Source: Pseudobdellovibrionaceae bacterium
GTDB taxonomy: Bacteria > Bdellovibrionota > Bdellovibrionia > Bdellovibrionales > Bdellovibrionaceae
DNA length: 64,000 bases
Assembly (NCBI GenBank): GCA_022843825.1
Contig: JALHMX010000001.1
Coordinates: 124,001 to 188,000, forward strand
Reading direction: 5' to 3'
Under the pieces are notes generated by a model. It saw only the letters and a list, made by a program, of their open reading frames with translations. It ran no database searches and had not been told where the DNA came from. Below are positions 62,294-64,000 of the stretch, in pieces. The position numbers and the translations under genes are program-made. Every line of letters starts with the position of its first letter. The stretch's first letter is position 1.

Positions 62294-62740
62294 ATGGAAA
62301 TCAGAGAAAAAATCACAGCTGAAATTAAATCAGCAATGTTGGCTAAAGATTCAGTAAAATTAAACACCCTTCGTTTTTTACAATCAGCCATTAAGAATAA
62401 AGAAATTGATTCTAGACCAAACCCTATAACTGCTGACGATGTTATGGCGGTCATTAAAAAATTAGTTAAACAAAGAAAAGAATCCATTGATCAGTTTACC
62501 TCTGCCGGCCGCATGGATTTAGCCGACCAAGAATCCGCAGAACTTAAAGTTTTAGAAAATTATTTACCACAACAAATGGGCGCTGCTGAAGTTGAAAAAA
62601 TTGTGACGGATGTGATCGCCGCTTTAGGTGCTAAAACGATTAAAGATATGGGTCCGGTAATGAAAGAAGTTATGGCTCGCACCGCTGGCTCAGCTGACGG
62701 CAAGATGATTAGCGAAACGATCAAATCGAAGCTAAGTTAA
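62294..62740 (+). CDS. yqeY: GatB/YqeY-domain protein
   Basis: A 148-residue helical YqeY protein, related to the tail domain of the GatB amidotransferase subunit: MEIREKITAEIKSAMLAKDSVKLNTLRFLQSAIKNKEID, EQESAELKVLENYLPQQM, and DMGPVMKEVMARTAGSADGKMIS. Function of stand-alone YqeY is unclear. Its stop overlaps the dnaG start by one base (TAATG), so translation is coupled. Confidence 0.93.
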   Translation: MEIREKITAEIKSAMLAKDSVKLNTLRFLQSAIKNKEIDSRPNPITADDVMAVIKKLVKQRKESIDQFTSAGRMDLADQESAELKVLENYLPQQMGAAEVEKIVTDVIAALGAKTIKDMGPVMKEVMARTAGSADGKMISETIKSKLS

Positions 62741-64000
62741 TGCGATACCCACCCGAGTTTATCGACAAAGTCCAAGAAACCTCTAGTCTTTTGGATATTA
62801 TTTCTCAGTACACACAATTAAAACCCAGTGGGTCAGGCTTTATGGGCCGTTGTCCATTTCCAGATCACCAGGAAAAAACGGCCAGCTTTTCGATGAGCGA
62901 AGCTAAACAGGTTTATCATTGTTTTGGGTGCAAGAAGAGCGGAAACATTTTTACTTTTTTGCGTGAATATAACGGCATGAGTTTTCCGGAAGCACTAGAG
63001 TATTTGGCGGATCGCGCAGGAATTCCGTTGCCGGAGATGGCACATGACAAAAATGATCAGTACGCACAGGCGCAAGACAAGAAAAAGCAGATGCTTAAGA
63101 TAAACAAAGTGGCCGCGGATTTTTTTCGTGAGACTTTGAAGCGGACGCCTGCGGATCATTCAATCAAACAATATATTTTGCGCCGAAAACTTCAGCCAGA
63201 AACTCTTGAAGAATTTCAAGTAGGATTTGCCCCTAGCGAGTGGGACCGTTTAACGTTGCATCTTCAGAAACATAATTTTTCTATGGAGCTTGCCGAGGAA
63301 GCGAAACTGGTGAAAGCTCGTAAAGAGGGTCAAGGGCATTTTGATCTTTTTCGCGATCGTTTAATGTTCCCTATTATTTCTCCCAGCGGAGAAGTTCTGG
63401 CCTTTGGCGGACGAATTCACGATCAGGGAGAACCTAAATATTTAAATTCTCCAGAGTCGTATGTGTTTTCTAAAAGCAAAGTTCTTTACGGATTAGCCCA
63501 AACGGCAAAGTACATTCGCTCGGAAGATTGTGCGATTATCGTCGAAGGCTATATGGATTTGGTCAGTCTTTATCAATCGGGCTTGAAAAATGTTGCGGCC
63601 AGCATGGGGACTGCATTAACCGTAGAGCACGCAAAACTCATCAAACGTATGACGAATAATGTTGTGGTCTTGTTTGATGGGGATGAAGCCGGGCAGATGG
63701 CTGCGGAAAGAAGTTTAACTATTTTGTTGTCTCAGGGGTTATATCCGCGAGGGCTGGTTTTGACCGAAGCGAAAGATCCAGATGAGTTTATTAATCAGTT
63801 TGGTTTAGAAGCGCTTAATAAAAAAATTCAGTCTTCATCCGATTTATTTAATGTTGTTCTTCAAAGTTGGATGATTGATTATCGAGGAGAAGCTTCGCAA
63901 AAGGTTAAATTAGTGGATCGTTTAAGACCTATTTTTGATGCGATTGCAGATCAGCGCCTGCGCAGTTTGTACGGCGAGGACCTAGCTATGCGAATGAATG
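62740..64000 (+). CDS. dnaG: DNA primase, 5' part
   Basis: 420 codons of an uninterrupted DnaG reading frame that leaves the window. The N-terminal CHC2 zinc-binding domain is seen as RCPFPDHQEKTASFS followed by YHCFGCKKSGN. The RNA polymerase domain has FGGRIHDQGEPKYLNSPES, the Toprim glutamate in IIVEGYMDLVSL and the metal Asp pair in LFDGDEAGQMAAERS. Primase makes the RNA primers for replication. rpoD, often the next gene, would lie beyond 64000. Confidence 0.96.
   Translation, partial: MRYPPEFIDKVQETSSLLDIISQYTQLKPSGSGFMGRCPFPDHQEKTASFSMSEAKQVYHCFGCKKSGNIFTFLREYNGMSFPEALEYLADRAGIPLPEMAHDKNDQYAQAQDKKKQMLKINKVAADFFRETLKRTPADHSIKQYILRRKLQPETLEEFQVGFAPSEWDRLTLHLQKHNFSMELAEEAKLVKARKEGQGHFDLFRDRLMFPIISPSGEVLAFGGRIHDQGEPKYLNSPESYVFSKSKVLYGLAQTAKYIRSEDCAIIVEGYMDLVSLYQSGLKNVAASMGTALTVEHAKLIKRMTNNVVVLFDGDEAGQMAAERSLTILLSQGLYPRGLVLTEAKDPDEFINQFGLEALNKKIQSSSDLFNVVLQSWMIDYRGEASQKVKLVDRLRPIFDAIADQRLRSLYGEDLAMRMN

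Overview
This is an AT-rich chromosomal window from a Gram-negative bacterium. Evidence for an outer membrane includes a TolC-family channel, many lipobox lipoproteins and RseP. Several features together suggest Bdellovibrionota (Bdellovibrio/Pseudobdellovibrio type): the rpsB-tsf-pyrH-frr-uppS-cdsA-rseP order, mreB next to a sensor kinase, a prkA-yeaH-spoVR operon, many small secreted or lipidated orphan proteins, and rpsU-yqeY-dnaG. That placement is inferred from gene content and was not checked by a search. I found no rRNA, tRNA, CRISPR array, prophage or intact insertion sequence. Most of the window is densely packed with genes.

Layout. 1-2.2 kb: a GNAT-like acyltransferase directly followed by a haem-oxygenase-like diiron protein, then a hypothetical gene. 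2.3-6.7 kb: a TolC/RND efflux pair with no membrane-fusion gene. 6.7-10.5 kb: tesA plus a YbbA/YbbP-type ABC system in one reverse operon. 10.6-20.1 kb: rhomboid protease, small membrane proteins, a CheY-like regulator, VOC protein, old yellow enzyme, two hybrid histidine kinases flanking a 40-residue membrane peptide and a PNPOx-like stress protein, and an MBL-fold lipoprotein. 20.1-23.2 kb: a DUF72 gene that appears to start at ATT, a secreted Pro/Thr-rich protein, a FAD-Rieske oxidoreductase and a 55-residue protein. 23.3-30.0 kb: two SRPBCC proteins, YjdM, GFA and HD proteins, a frameshifted RAYT transposase with a 16-nt inverted repeat, TfoX-C and MFS genes, an RlmI-type methyltransferase and a pseudouridine synthase. 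30.1-33.0 kb: a phosphonate/phosphite-type ABC transporter (phnDCE) behind a leader that can fold as a pseudoknot. 33-37.8 kb: small secreted protein, CapA-like lipoprotein, repeat protein, ahpC and ahpF.

37.8-47.6 kb is the conserved core: a structured rpsB leader, rpsB, tsf, pyrH, frr, uppS, cdsA, rseP, tsaB, a J-like/HTH fusion, rluD and pgeF. It covers translation, undecaprenyl and phospholipid precursor synthesis, and envelope proteolysis. 47.7-55.9 kb: lipoprotein, mreB, a histidine kinase, a PhaR-type regulator, a TPR lipoprotein, a membrane protein and a LolB-like lipoprotein. 55.9-61.1 kb: a stress/dormancy-type operon (prkA, yeaH, spoVR, SUI1). 61.1-64 kb: a small ORF with a perfect extended Shine-Dalgarno, tadA, rpsU, yqeY and the 5' part of dnaG, which runs off the window.

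The best leads for undescribed biology are the acyltransferase/diiron-protein pair, the pseudoknot leader before phnD, the multibranched rpsB leader, the 43-codon ORF at 61200-61331, the ATT-start DUF72 gene, and the RAYT remnant with its GC-rich inverted repeat.
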